Shown: positions 1-7,099 of the stretch, piece by piece
Position numbering within the stretch: the stretch's first letter is position 1
How the letters are laid out: every line of letters starts with the position of its first letter
Assembly (NCBI GenBank): GCA_945862265.1
Contig: CAMAXP010000042.1
Span: 1 to 42,959 of the forward strand
Direction: 5' to 3'
Source: Bordetella parapertussis
Lineage (GTDB): Bacteria; Pseudomonadota; Gammaproteobacteria; Burkholderiales; SG8-39
DNA length: 42,959 bases
The notes under the pieces: generated by a model
Seen by the model: only the letters and a program-made list of their open reading frames with translations
The model's database searches: none
What the model was told of the DNA's origin: nothing
Position numbers and translations under genes: made by a program

Positions 1-1088
1 TGTATTTTCTCGAACACTGAGACCGAAAGGATTTGAAGCAACGTGTATAGCGAGGCCTCGAGCTGAAGTTCCTTCTTGACGATGGCGATGAGCACGTAGG
101 TGGATACGGCGCACCAGATCTGCGTCTTCACCGCGTTCTCGCTCGTGCCCAGGAACTTCTTGATTCGCAGATGCTGTTTTATCCATTTGAAGAACAACTC
201 CACTTTCCATCGATTCTTGTAAAGCGCAGCGATGGTCAAAGCGGGCAGGGTCGTGTTGTTGGTGAGGAACACCAGGGTCTTTCCCGAGGTCGGATCTTTG
301 AAGCGGATGCGCCGCAAATGTTCGGGGTAGTCCTTGGAGACGTAAAAGCCATTCATCGCGATGGCCTGATCGCAGATCACGCCGGTACCCCTGTCGGTCG
401 CGGCAGAGTACACGCGTCTGGCGTCCATTCCCCGCTTGGCTCGGGTGACAAAGAAGGCCCCAGCTTGATGGAGGTTGTACAGCCGGGCGAAATCCAGATA
501 GCCCCGATCCATCACGTAGAACGCCCCTGGTTCGATGGGCAAGAGGTCGAGCACATTGACCTCGTGCATCTTGCCGTCGCTGATGTGGATAAAAGCAGGA
601 ATGGCGCCGCGCAAATCCAGCAGCGTGTGCAGTTTGATGGCGGCCTTTGTCGAGCGAAACGGCGCCCAATCGAACAGACTCAAGCAGAGGTCGATCGTAG
701 TGGCGTCCAGCGCGTAGACCGTGTTGGTCAAATCCAGCCCCAGATCTTCGTCGCAGTAGAGCTTGCGAGCGCGCCGAATGAGCAAAGCCGAGAGATCGGA
801 CCAAATGCGCCAATCTCGCGCATCGTTGGCATCGGCTAAGGTCGAGCGGTGAACGGCGTGACGCAATCCCATGGCGTAGAGCTTGCTGGAATTGGCGCCA
901 AGGGTGACTTCGATGTCGCGAAGGCTTTCGCGCCAGGTCAATTGCGCAAACGCCATGACGCGAAACTGATCGGCACAGCTCATGCGGCGCACGCTGGCAT
1001 TGCCCGAGTATCGATCCACGATGCGCGTAAAGCTCGTCCACGGAATGAACTCCATCACTTGCGCAAACAACGTCTCGCCGACATTCAT
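1..1088 (-). CDS. IS4-family transposase (3' end outside window)
   Basis: DDE transposase that cuts and moves its own insertion sequence. 362 codons are visible and the frame is still open at base 1; family members of this type run about 20-30 residues further. The N-terminus (MNVGETLFAQVMEF) matches the DUF4372-type start of this IS4 subgroup. The catalytic residues can be placed: D128 in ALDATTIDL, D194 in VMDRGYLDF and E297 in the YREK signature YKNRWKVELFFKWIK. No frameshift or internal stop was seen, so the copy may be active if the missing end is intact. The start is the ATG at 1088, giving the usual N-terminus of the family. The gene lies next to the dpaL operon and shows no functional link to it. 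Confidence 0.93.
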   Translation of the reverse strand, partial: MNVGETLFAQVMEFIPWTSFTRIVDRYSGNASVRRMSCADQFRVMAFAQLTWRESLRDIEVTLGANSSKLYAMGLRHAVHRSTLADANDARDWRIWSDLSALLIRRARKLYCDEDLGLDLTNTVYALDATTIDLCLSLFDWAPFRSTKAAIKLHTLLDLRGAIPAFIHISDGKMHEVNVLDLLPIEPGAFYVMDRGYLDFARLYNLHQAGAFFVTRAKRGMDARRVYSAATDRGTGVICDQAIAMNGFYVSKDYPEHLRRIRFKDPTSGKTLVFLTNNTTLPALTIAALYKNRWKVELFFKWIKQHLRIKKFLGTSENAVKTQIWCAVSTYVLIAIVKKELQLEASLYTLLQILSVSVFEKI

Positions 1089-1233
1089 GCCTCGCCCCAG
1101 GGAATATCACCCAAGGAAAGCTACACAAAAATCGGATTTCAAAGTTCAAATCGGCACCAAGCAAAATTGGCTGGAAAGCCGCGCCAGTATTGGCTTTCAC
1201 CCTAATCAATACCCGTTTAACCGGACACTACTG
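1..1233 (-). mobile_element. IS4-family insertion sequence, left part cut by window edge
   Basis: The element consists of an intact-looking IS4-type transposase gene plus its 5' leader. The transposase reads off the left edge, so that end and its inverted repeat are not visible. On the right, a leader of roughly 145 bp precedes the transposase ATG. A plausible element tip is the stretch near 1211-1233, which reads CAGTAGTGTCCGGTTAAACG on the minus strand, but no partner repeat or target duplication can be checked here. GC and codon use are more AT-rich than in the flanking genes, which fits mobile DNA. The right boundary is an estimate. Confidence 0.7.
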
Positions 1234-1275
1234 AAAAGGCATCTACCTGGATACACAAAGGGGGATGGCACGATC

Positions 1276-1422
1276 ATGCCTCAGCTTCTGCAGCACACTG
1301 AACGCGCAATCCAAAATTCACGCTGGCTACTGAAGCAACAAGCTGCCGCCGGTACGGACAATCCCTCGACCAAAATTCATGAAGTTGTACGCTATCTAGA
1401 AGAACTCGCCGAGGAAGGTTAG
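1276..1422 (+). CDS. Small hypothetical protein, 48 aa
   Basis: A short open frame just outside the presumed IS tip, starting MPQLLQHTERAIQNSR and ending in an acidic helix (YLEELAEEG). A purine-rich AAAGGGGG lies about 11 bases before the ATG, a poor but possible ribosome-binding site. I do not recognise a family. The frame also stays open upstream through the IS leader, so it could be the 3' remnant of a gene cut by the insertion. It is more AT-rich than the neighbouring host genes. Whether it is translated is uncertain. Confidence 0.3.
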   Translation: MPQLLQHTERAIQNSRWLLKQQAAAGTDNPSTKIHEVVRYLEELAEEG

Positions 1423-1518
1423 GCCGAGAGACGTTGAGCTCGTTGTGGCTCCGCTCATTCCAGATTTAAAAGTGCCTTACCGAAAGGTAGCCCGCTCTTC
1501 TATGGGACGGACTAAGTC

Positions 1519-2472
1519 CTACTCCGCCGTAACCCCCGCCCGCTTCACCACCTCTCCCCACCGCTTCACCTCCGCCTGCACGAAATTGCCGAACTGCTTC
1601 GGCGTCATCTCGGTGGTGCGCATGCCTTCGTCGACCATGCGCGCCTGGATCTCGGGCAGCTTCATGACGCGCAGGACTTCGGCGTTGAACTTGGCGACAA
1701 CAGGCGCAGGGGTGCCGGCCGGGGCGAATAGGGCGGTCCAGTTGCCGACGTCGAATCCGGGGACGCCGGCTTCGGCGATTGTGGGGACGTTTGGCAAGGC
1801 GGCAGAGCGGTTGGAACCGAGGACGCCCAAAGGCTTCAAGCGCCCGCTCTTGACGTGGGGCATGACGGTGGCGAGGGTGGCGAAGCTGATCTGCGCATTG
1901 CCGGCGACGACATCGAGCAAGGCGGGGACGTTGCCCTTGTAGGGGATGTGCGTGATCTGGGTGTTGGTGCGCTGCTTGAAGATCTCGGCGGCGAGGTGGC
2001 TGGTGGTGCCGGGGCCGGCGGAGGCGTAGTTGAGGACGCCGGGCTTGGCCTTGGCGAGGGTGACGAGTTCGGAGACCGTGCTCGCTTCGACGCTGGTGTG
2101 CGCGACGAGCAGGCCGTCGGCATCCACCACAAATGCGACGGCGGCAAAATCCCTGACCGGGTCGTAGGGCAGCTTGGGGAACAGGGTCGCGTTGATCGCG
2201 TGCGTGCCGATGGTCCCCATGACCAGCGTGTAGCCGTCCGGCGCGCTCTTGGCGACGAGGTCGGAGGCGATGTTGCCGCCCGCGCCGGGGCGGTTCTCCA
2301 CCACCACCGCCTGGCCGAAGGTGTCGGACATCTTCGCGGCGATGGCGCGCGCGTACAGGTCCGAGAACCCGCCGGGCGGGAAGGGCACGAAGATCCGGAC
2401 GGCATGCGTCGGGTAGTTCTGCGCGTGAGCGAAGGACGCAACGCAAAGGAGCAGGGCGGCGAGGATCTTCAT
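1519..2472 (-). CDS. Bug-family tripartite tricarboxylate transporter substrate-binding protein
   Basis: Periplasmic solute-binding receptor of the Bug/TctC family, which captures small carboxylates or related metabolites. 317 aa, the usual length. A signal peptide covers residues 1-17 (MKILAALLLCVASFAHA, cleavage before QNYPT). Family hallmarks follow: VPFPPGGFSDLYAR near residue 30, VENRPGAGGNIASD near 58 and NYASAGPGTTSHLAAE near 150. The TctA/TctB membrane partners are not next to it, which is common for Bug proteins. It is the last gene of a minus-strand operon, 8 bp after pxpA, so its ligand may be related to the DpaL/PxpA substrates (amino acid-derived acids such as 5-oxoproline). The ligand is inference; the family call is secure. 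Confidence 0.93.
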   Translation of the reverse strand: MKILAALLLCVASFAHAQNYPTHAVRIFVPFPPGGFSDLYARAIAAKMSDTFGQAVVVENRPGAGGNIASDLVAKSAPDGYTLVMGTIGTHAINATLFPKLPYDPVRDFAAVAFVVDADGLLVAHTSVEASTVSELVTLAKAKPGVLNYASAGPGTTSHLAAEIFKQRTNTQITHIPYKGNVPALLDVVAGNAQISFATLATVMPHVKSGRLKPLGVLGSNRSAALPNVPTIAEAGVPGFDVGNWTALFAPAGTPAPVVAKFNAEVLRVMKLPEIQARMVDEGMRTTEMTPKQFGNFVQAEVKRWGEVVKRAGVTAE

Positions 2473-2480
2473 GGCGGGCC

Positions 2481-3254
2481 TCAGAGGGAGAGCTGGGTGA
2501 GGGGGACGACGTCGACACCTTCGGCCGCCAGAGCGGCGCGCACTTCGCGCAGCAACGGCGCCGCGGTGGCTTCGTCGCCGTGCGTGCAGAAGGTGTGGAT
2601 CGGCGTGGGGATGCGCTTGCCGCTGCGCGTGACGAGGGCGCCTTCGCGAACGAAAGACATCACCTGCGCCACAGCCTTCTTCGGGTCGTGGATGACGGCG
2701 TCCGGCTCGCGGCGCGAAGTCATGATGCCCGTGTCGTCGTAGGTGCGGTCCACGTAGGCCTCGTGCGCTACCTTGAGGCCGAGGGCTTGCCCGGCCTTCA
2801 CCATCTCGGAGTGGCAGTTGGCGACGAAGATCAGCTCCGGGTCGGCCTTCTGCACGCCCCGCGCGATCGCCATCGCATAGCCCGCATCCACGTGCGCCAT
2901 GTTATTCAGCGCCCCGTGCGGCTTCACGTGTGTCACGCGCTGGCCGTGGCTGCGCGCAATCGCCTGCAGCGCGCCGATCTGGTACAGCACCAAGAGTTCC
3001 AGGTCCTCGGTGCGCATCTGGATCTGCCGCCGCCCGAACCCCCACAGGTCGTTGAACCCCGGATGCGCGCCGATCGACACACCGGCCGCCGCCGCGAGCT
3101 TCACCGCGTTGTCCATCACTACGGCGTCGCCGCCATGGAAGCCGCACGCCACGCTCGCCGACTTGATGTACTGCATCACGCCTGCGTCGTCGCCGACCTT
3201 GTAGTGACCGAAGCTCTCGCCCAGGTCGGCATTCAGGTTGATCTGCTTGATCAC
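2481..3254 (-). CDS. pxpA: 5-oxoprolinase subunit A (LamB/YcsF family)
   Basis: Member of the PxpA (LamB/YcsF) family. In the characterised system PxpA works with PxpB and PxpC to hydrolyse 5-oxoproline to glutamate using ATP. 257 aa with the family signatures INLNADLGESFG at the N-terminus, SVACGFHGGDAVVMDNAV, VSIGAHPGFNDLWGFGRR and HVKPHGALNNMA. I chose the GTG at 3254 because AGCGAGGGG sits 5-6 bases upstream and the protein then begins right at the conserved IKQINLNADLGES; a GTG 8 codons upstream (3278) is the alternative. It lies 39 bp after dpaL and 8 bp before the Bug gene. pxpB and pxpC are not in the window, so either they lie elsewhere or this copy acts differently. Confidence 0.92.
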   Translation of the reverse strand: MIKQINLNADLGESFGHYKVGDDAGVMQYIKSASVACGFHGGDAVVMDNAVKLAAAAGVSIGAHPGFNDLWGFGRRQIQMRTEDLELLVLYQIGALQAIARSHGQRVTHVKPHGALNNMAHVDAGYAMAIARGVQKADPELIFVANCHSEMVKAGQALGLKVAHEAYVDRTYDDTGIMTSRREPDAVIHDPKKAVAQVMSFVREGALVTRSGKRIPTPIHTFCTHGDEATAAPLLREVRAALAAEGVDVVPLTQLSL

Positions 3255-3293
3255 GCTGTTCCCCTCGCTTTTTTTCACACGTTCGGCCGGGGT

Positions 3294-4481
3294 TTACTTG
3301 CGTGCCGCCAGCCACCCGGCCTGGGCGGACAGCACGTCGGCGGGCGCGAGGCCCGCGAGTGATTCGTAGAGCGACGGCGCCGTGGCGCCCTCGGTATTCA
3401 GAAGCAAGACCCGCGCCTTGGGGTCGAGGCCCAGTGTAGCCAGCGCGGCGAATCCCGCCGCGCCGGACTCGCCGCTGAGGATCGGGATATCGCCGTCGCG
3501 CGGCTGCGCGAGCGCGCGCATCGCGGCAACGGCCTCGGTGTCGGTGACGGTCATGAAGAGGTCGACGGACGACGCGAGGAACCGCCACGCCAGCGGCGAC
3601 ACCTCGCCGCACGCGAGCCCGGCCATCACCGAGTCGACCGTGCCGCTCGCCGCGCGGGGCGCGCCGGCCATCGCGCTCTGCAAAAGGCAATCCGCCTGCT
3701 CCGGTTCGACGACCACGAACACCGGCCGCCGCTCGCCGTAGCGTTCCCACAGGTAACTGAACACGCCCGCCGCCAGCCCGCCCACGCCGCCCTGTACGAT
3801 TACGTGCGTCCAGGGGCAGGGCGCGCCGGCGGGCGAATTGTCGAGCAGCTCGTCGATCATCACGCCGTAGCCCTGCATCACGTCGCGGGGGATGTCCTCA
3901 TAGCCTTCATAAGAGGTGTCCGACACCACCTGCCAGCCGTGCGCCGCGGCGAGGCGCGCAGCCTCGCGCACCGACTCGTCGTAGTTCCCCGCGATGCGGA
4001 CGATTTCCGCGCCGTACGCCGCGATGGCCAATTCGCGCTCCGCGCTGACCTGCGCGTGCAGCACGATCACGCAGCGGATGTCTGCGCTGCGCGCGGCCGC
4101 CGCCAGCGCGCGGCCGTGGTTGCCGTCGGTGGCGCTGATGACGACATAGTCCTTGAGCGCGGCCGCATAGGTGCCGCGCAGCACTTCTTCGGGGACTGCG
4201 CCTGGAATGCGCGCGAGCACTAATCGCAGCAAGGCCGCTGGCGCACCAAGCGCCTTGAAGCTCGCGAGCGGCGAGCGCGCCGATTCGTCCTTGACGTGGA
4301 TTGCGCCCACGCCCAGCCGCCGCGCGGCGGCCGGCAGGTCCCACACCGGCGTAGGCCCGGGGTTGAGCATTGACCACGCTGACAACCAACGGCGGCATTC
4401 CTGCGCGCGGCGGATGGCGAGGAGGGCGCGGAGTTGCGGGGGATACGGGAGGCGTGTCGCCCGGGCGTTGCGATGGATCAT
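3294..4481 (-). CDS. dpaL: Diaminopropionate ammonia-lyase
   Basis: PLP enzyme that splits 2,3-diaminopropionate (D or L) into pyruvate and two ammonia. 395 aa, the expected size. The PLP lysine is K76 in SPLASFKALGA, and the two acidic residues needed for activity in the E. coli enzyme have counterparts at D119 (SATDGNHGRAL) and D188 (VVSDTSYEGYEDIPRD). A glycine-rich phosphate-binding loop (VQGGVGGLAAG) is present. The frame stays open further upstream, but the ATG at 4481 gives the normal N-terminus and avoids overlap with the divergent gene at 4549. It is the first gene of the operon dpaL-pxpA-bug, consistent with uptake and breakdown of unusual amino acid derivatives. Confidence 0.9.
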   Translation of the reverse strand: MIHRNARATRLPYPPQLRALLAIRRAQECRRWLSAWSMLNPGPTPVWDLPAAARRLGVGAIHVKDESARSPLASFKALGAPAALLRLVLARIPGAVPEEVLRGTYAAALKDYVVISATDGNHGRALAAAARSADIRCVIVLHAQVSAERELAIAAYGAEIVRIAGNYDESVREAARLAAAHGWQVVSDTSYEGYEDIPRDVMQGYGVMIDELLDNSPAGAPCPWTHVIVQGGVGGLAAGVFSYLWERYGERRPVFVVVEPEQADCLLQSAMAGAPRAASGTVDSVMAGLACGEVSPLAWRFLASSVDLFMTVTDTEAVAAMRALAQPRDGDIPILSGESGAAGFAALATLGLDPKARVLLLNTEGATAPSLYESLAGLAPADVLSAQAGWLAARK

Positions 4482-4548
4482 TTGGGCTATTCTGCGCCAT
4501 CGGCCCGGCCCGGTGTGACCGGCAGGGCGAACCGGGGAGGTGTTTCGC

Positions 4549-5376
4549 ATGGCCAACGTAACCGTGACCCAGTCCGAGAAAGGCGACCGCTTCGCCGCGC
4601 TCCACGCCGCCCCCGGCTGTTTCGTGATCCCCAACCCCTGGGACCCGGGCTCGGCGAAGATCCTCGAGAACCTCGGCTTCAAGGCCCTCGCCACCACCAG
4701 CGCGGGCTATGCGTTTTCCATCGGCCTGCTGGACGGTGCGGTCGGGCTCGACATGATGATCGAGCACTGCAGGGTGCTCTGCGCGGCAACCAACCTGCCG
4801 GTGAGCGCGGACCTGGAGAACGGCTACGCCGACGACCCGAAGACCGCGGCGCACACGCTTATCCGCGGCGCGGAGGCGGGGCTGGTGGGCGGTTCGATCG
4901 AGGATTACAGCAACGACGACGCGAAGCCGATCTACGCTTTCAACCATGCCGTGGAACGCGTGCAGGCGGCCGTGGAGGCGGTGAAGACCCTGCCGTTCAA
5001 GTTCACTTTCTGCGCGCGCGCGGAAAACCTGATCCGCGGCGTCAACGACCTCGACGACACGATCCGCCGGTTGCAGGCCTACGAGAAGGCCGGCGCCGAC
5101 GTGCTCTACGCGCCCGGCCTGAAGACGCTCGACGAAGTGCGCCTCGTCACGCAGGCGGTGGGCAGGCCCGTCAACGTCAACATGTCCGGCGTGCCGCATG
5201 CGACGGTGGCGCAGATCGCCGCGGCCGGCGGCAAGCGGATCAGCACCGGCGGGGCGCTCGCCCGCGCGGCGATCGGCGCACTGGTGCGCGCGGGCCGCGA
5301 GATGCAGGAGCAGGGGAGTTTCGGGTGGGCGTCGAGCGCGACACCCGGTGCTGAGGTGGGCAAGTTGCTGCGCTGA
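4549..5376 (+). CDS. Isocitrate lyase/PEP mutase superfamily protein
   Basis: Member of the PEP mutase/isocitrate lyase alpha/beta-barrel superfamily, whose enzymes make or break C-C or C-P bonds of 2-oxo acids. 275 aa. Visible motifs are FVIPNPWDPGSAKILENLGF near the N-terminus, ATTSAGYAFSIG, the metal-site segment SADLENGYADDP near residue 90, VGGSIEDYS and FCARAENLIRG. The KKCGH cysteine loop of true isocitrate lyases is absent, so it is a mutase, hydrolase or oxaloacetate-lyase-like branch; the substrate cannot be told. The start is the ATG at 4549 with GGGGAGG eight bases upstream; a GTG three codons earlier overlaps that site. It is divergent from dpaL with a 67-bp gap. Confidence 0.85.
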   Translation: MANVTVTQSEKGDRFAALHAAPGCFVIPNPWDPGSAKILENLGFKALATTSAGYAFSIGLLDGAVGLDMMIEHCRVLCAATNLPVSADLENGYADDPKTAAHTLIRGAEAGLVGGSIEDYSNDDAKPIYAFNHAVERVQAAVEAVKTLPFKFTFCARAENLIRGVNDLDDTIRRLQAYEKAGADVLYAPGLKTLDEVRLVTQAVGRPVNVNMSGVPHATVAQIAAAGGKRISTGGALARAAIGALVRAGREMQEQGSFGWASSATPGAEVGKLLR

Positions 5377-5414
5377 GCGCTTGGAATGCGCCCTCGGGCT
5401 CGTGGCTTGCCAGC

Positions 5415-5441
5415 GGACCGAATTCGGACTAAATTCGGTCC
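5415..5441. promoter_or_regulatory. Perfect inverted repeat, likely toxin-antitoxin operator
   Basis: GGACCGAATT (5415-5424) and AATTCGGTCC (5432-5441) form a perfect 10-bp inverted repeat around a 7-bp centre. The left arm overlaps a second palindrome, CCGAATTCGG (5418-5427). The repeat ends 24 bp before the antitoxin ATG, where Phd/YefM antitoxins and their toxin complexes usually bind to repress their own operon. That placement and symmetry support the call; binding is inferred. Confidence 0.65.
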
Positions 5442-5465
5442 TGTCTTCAGTCTAGGAGTCCATGC

Positions 5466-5738
5466 ATGAAGTACTCGACCCGCATCAAGCCCATCAGCTA
5501 TCTCAAGGCCAATGCCGCTGAAATCGTGCGGACCATGGCTGAAGAGCGGAGCGCCATGGTCATCACCCAGAACGGTGAGGCCAAGGCCGTCATGCAGGAT
5601 GTGGCCACCTACGAGCAGACGCAGGAGACCATGGCCCTGCTTAAGATCCTCGCCCTCGGCAACCGTGAGGTCGAGGAAGGCAAGGTCGTGCCGGCATCCA
5701 AGGCCATCCGCGCAATGCGGGACAAACTCGCGCGCTGA
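5466..5738 (+). CDS. Phd/YefM-family antitoxin
   Basis: Antitoxin of a type II toxin-antitoxin pair; the N-terminal half is expected to bind DNA and the C-terminal half to wrap and neutralise the toxin. 90 aa, starting MKYSTRIKPISYLKANAAEI, with the typical Phd-fold segment SAMVITQNGEAKAVMQDV around residues 30-47. The C-terminal third is charged and helix-prone (EVEEGKVVPASKAIRAMRD). Its TGA overlaps the toxin ATG by one base, indicating translational coupling. A perfect palindrome upstream suggests autoregulation. Confidence 0.9.
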   Translation: MKYSTRIKPISYLKANAAEIVRTMAEERSAMVITQNGEAKAVMQDVATYEQTQETMALLKILALGNREVEEGKVVPASKAIRAMRDKLAR

Positions 5739-6064
5739 TGCCGTTCGAAGTCCTCCTGACGGCGGGCGCGCGGCGAGACCTGCAGGAGATTGTCGATTAC
5801 ATTGCCGAGAACGATTCGCCAGAGAGCGCCGATCGCGTGCTGGCCCGATTGGCCGAGGTGGTTGCGAGTCTTTCAGGACTGCCCGAGCGCGGTTCGTATC
5901 CCCGGGAATTGCTCGAACTGGGCATTCGCGAATATCGGCAGGTCTTCTTCAAGCCATACCGGTTGATCTATCGTGTCAGCGGAAAGTACGTGCACGTGTA
6001 CCTCATCGCCGATGGCCGCCGGGACATGCAAAGCCTGCTCGGGCGACGACTGCTGGGCGGATAG
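5738..6064 (+). CDS. RelE/ParE-family toxin
   Basis: Toxin of the pair formed with the upstream Phd/YefM antitoxin. 108 aa in the RelE/ParE fold: FEVLLTAGARRDLQEIVDYI at the start, a helical middle, then REYRQVFFKPYRLIYRV and a C-terminal strand ending in IADGRRDMQSLLGRRLL. The RYFKPYRLIYR-like segment and terminal GRR are typical. Whether it is an mRNA interferase (RelE) or a gyrase inhibitor (ParE) cannot be told from sequence alone. The start overlaps the antitoxin stop by one base, so expression follows the antitoxin. Confidence 0.9.
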   Translation: MPFEVLLTAGARRDLQEIVDYIAENDSPESADRVLARLAEVVASLSGLPERGSYPRELLELGIREYRQVFFKPYRLIYRVSGKYVHVYLIADGRRDMQSLLGRRLLGG

Positions 6065-6325
6065 GGCAGGGTTTTAATCGCATAAATCAAGACCGGCCTT
6101 GCCGCGAGCCTCATGGCGGCCACCGCCATCACCTCTGCCGGCGCCGCTTCAAGCTCCTGGCCTTCACCGAGATGAACGCCGCGCAGTAGGCCTACTCCGA
6201 CGCGGTCGTGGCGGGCCCCACCTCTTCCACGGGCAGCGCGGCCGTGGTGCCGGGCGCCAAGTTCCTCGGCGCGCCGTGGTGGACCGCTTCGGCGAGCAGG
6301 GCGGGGTCGACCTGACAGGCCCGGC

Positions 6326-6598
6326 CTACAGGCCGAGCATCCTGCCGATCGAGGCGATGTAGCGCCCGGCGATGATGGCGTCGAGCTTGGCCGTGTCTAC
6401 GCCTTCCTGGATGCCGGAGTGGATGCTTTCCAGTGCGTCCCGCACCCAGCCGTGGCCGGGGTCGGGCGCCTGGAGGACCTGCCTGAGAGTTTCCACCTCG
6501 TTCCTGAGGGTCTGGAGGTCTGCCGACCCGTCCTGGAACCGGTCGAGGTCGGCTTCCAGCGCGTGCACGAGTTTTCTCGCTTCATCAATGTCGATCAT
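6326..6598 (-). CDS. Small conserved-looking hypothetical protein, 90 aa
   Basis: A 90-residue, largely helical, acidic protein beginning MIDIDEARKLVHALEADLDR and ending GRYIASIGRMLGL. Its layout (two amphipathic helices, a central proline-rich turn APDPGHGWVRDALESIH, and a C-terminal helix ending in an R-x-LG motif) vaguely resembles the DUF4404 family, but I cannot confirm that. The ATG at 6598 was chosen; an in-frame GTG at 6625 would add nine residues. It is divergent from hpf with a 128-bp gap. No function can be assigned. Confidence 0.6.
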   Translation of the reverse strand: MIDIDEARKLVHALEADLDRFQDGSADLQTLRNEVETLRQVLQAPDPGHGWVRDALESIHSGIQEGVDTAKLDAIIAGRYIASIGRMLGL

Positions 6599-6726
6599 GG
6601 GGCTATGCTTCCGGTGGAGGGTCACAGCGATTCTCGTCCGGTGCGCCGCTCCGGAGTTTGACGAGGATCAAGGTTGGCCCCTGCATGCCTGTTAGCTTGA
6701 ATTCGAAACAACAAGGAGGCAATCCC

Positions 6727-7086
6727 ATGCAAGTACCCCTTCAGATCACCGTGCGCGACATGGCGCATTCCGAAGCCCTCGATGAGCGCATCCGGGGCAA
6801 GGCCGCCAAGCTGTCCGAGTTCGACCCCAACATCACCAGTTGCCGGGTCACCGTGGAGGAATCGGGCAAGCACCACCGCCAGGGACGCCAGTTTTCGGTG
6901 GGGGTGGATGTGCGGGTGCCCGGCAAGGAACTCGTCGTGAGCCAGTCCGACGAGGATGTGTACGTCGCGCTGCGCGACGCCTTCGACGCGATGAAGCGGC
7001 AGGTGGAAGAGAACCTGCGGGTGAAGCGCGGGTTCGTGAAGACGCACGCCGCCCCGGCGCCGGCGCCGGCGCCGGAAGAGTCCTAG
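6727..7086 (+). CDS. hpf: Ribosome hibernation-promoting factor/RaiA family protein
   Basis: Member of the S30AE (HPF/RaiA/YfiA) family, which binds the 30S decoding centre and silences or dimerises ribosomes in slow growth. 119 aa, the short form without the C-terminal dimerisation domain. The beta-alpha-beta-beta-beta-alpha pattern can be followed: LQITVRDMAHSEALDERIRG, CRVTVEESGKHH, FSVGVDVRVPGKELVV, then the second helix SDEDVYVALRDAFDAMKRQV. The tail is an Ala-Pro stretch. The start is the ATG at 6727 behind a strong AAGGAGG (6713-6719); open codons further upstream lack homology. It lies 13 bp before the P-type ATPase gene and may be co-transcribed with it. Confidence 0.88.
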   Translation: MQVPLQITVRDMAHSEALDERIRGKAAKLSEFDPNITSCRVTVEESGKHHRQGRQFSVGVDVRVPGKELVVSQSDEDVYVALRDAFDAMKRQVEENLRVKRGFVKTHAAPAPAPAPEES

Positions 7087-7099
7087 CAGCCACTCGACC

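Noticed and set aside
3255..3278. Longer pxpA start at the GTG at 3278
   Set aside because: The internal GTG has the better ribosome-binding site and matches the family N-terminus.
6065..6325. Possible gene remnant on the plus strand (frame reading TEMNAAQ, stop, AYSDAVVAGPTSS and on)
   Set aside because: Short, stop-interrupted and not matched to any family I know; coding-like codon bias is expected by chance at this GC content.
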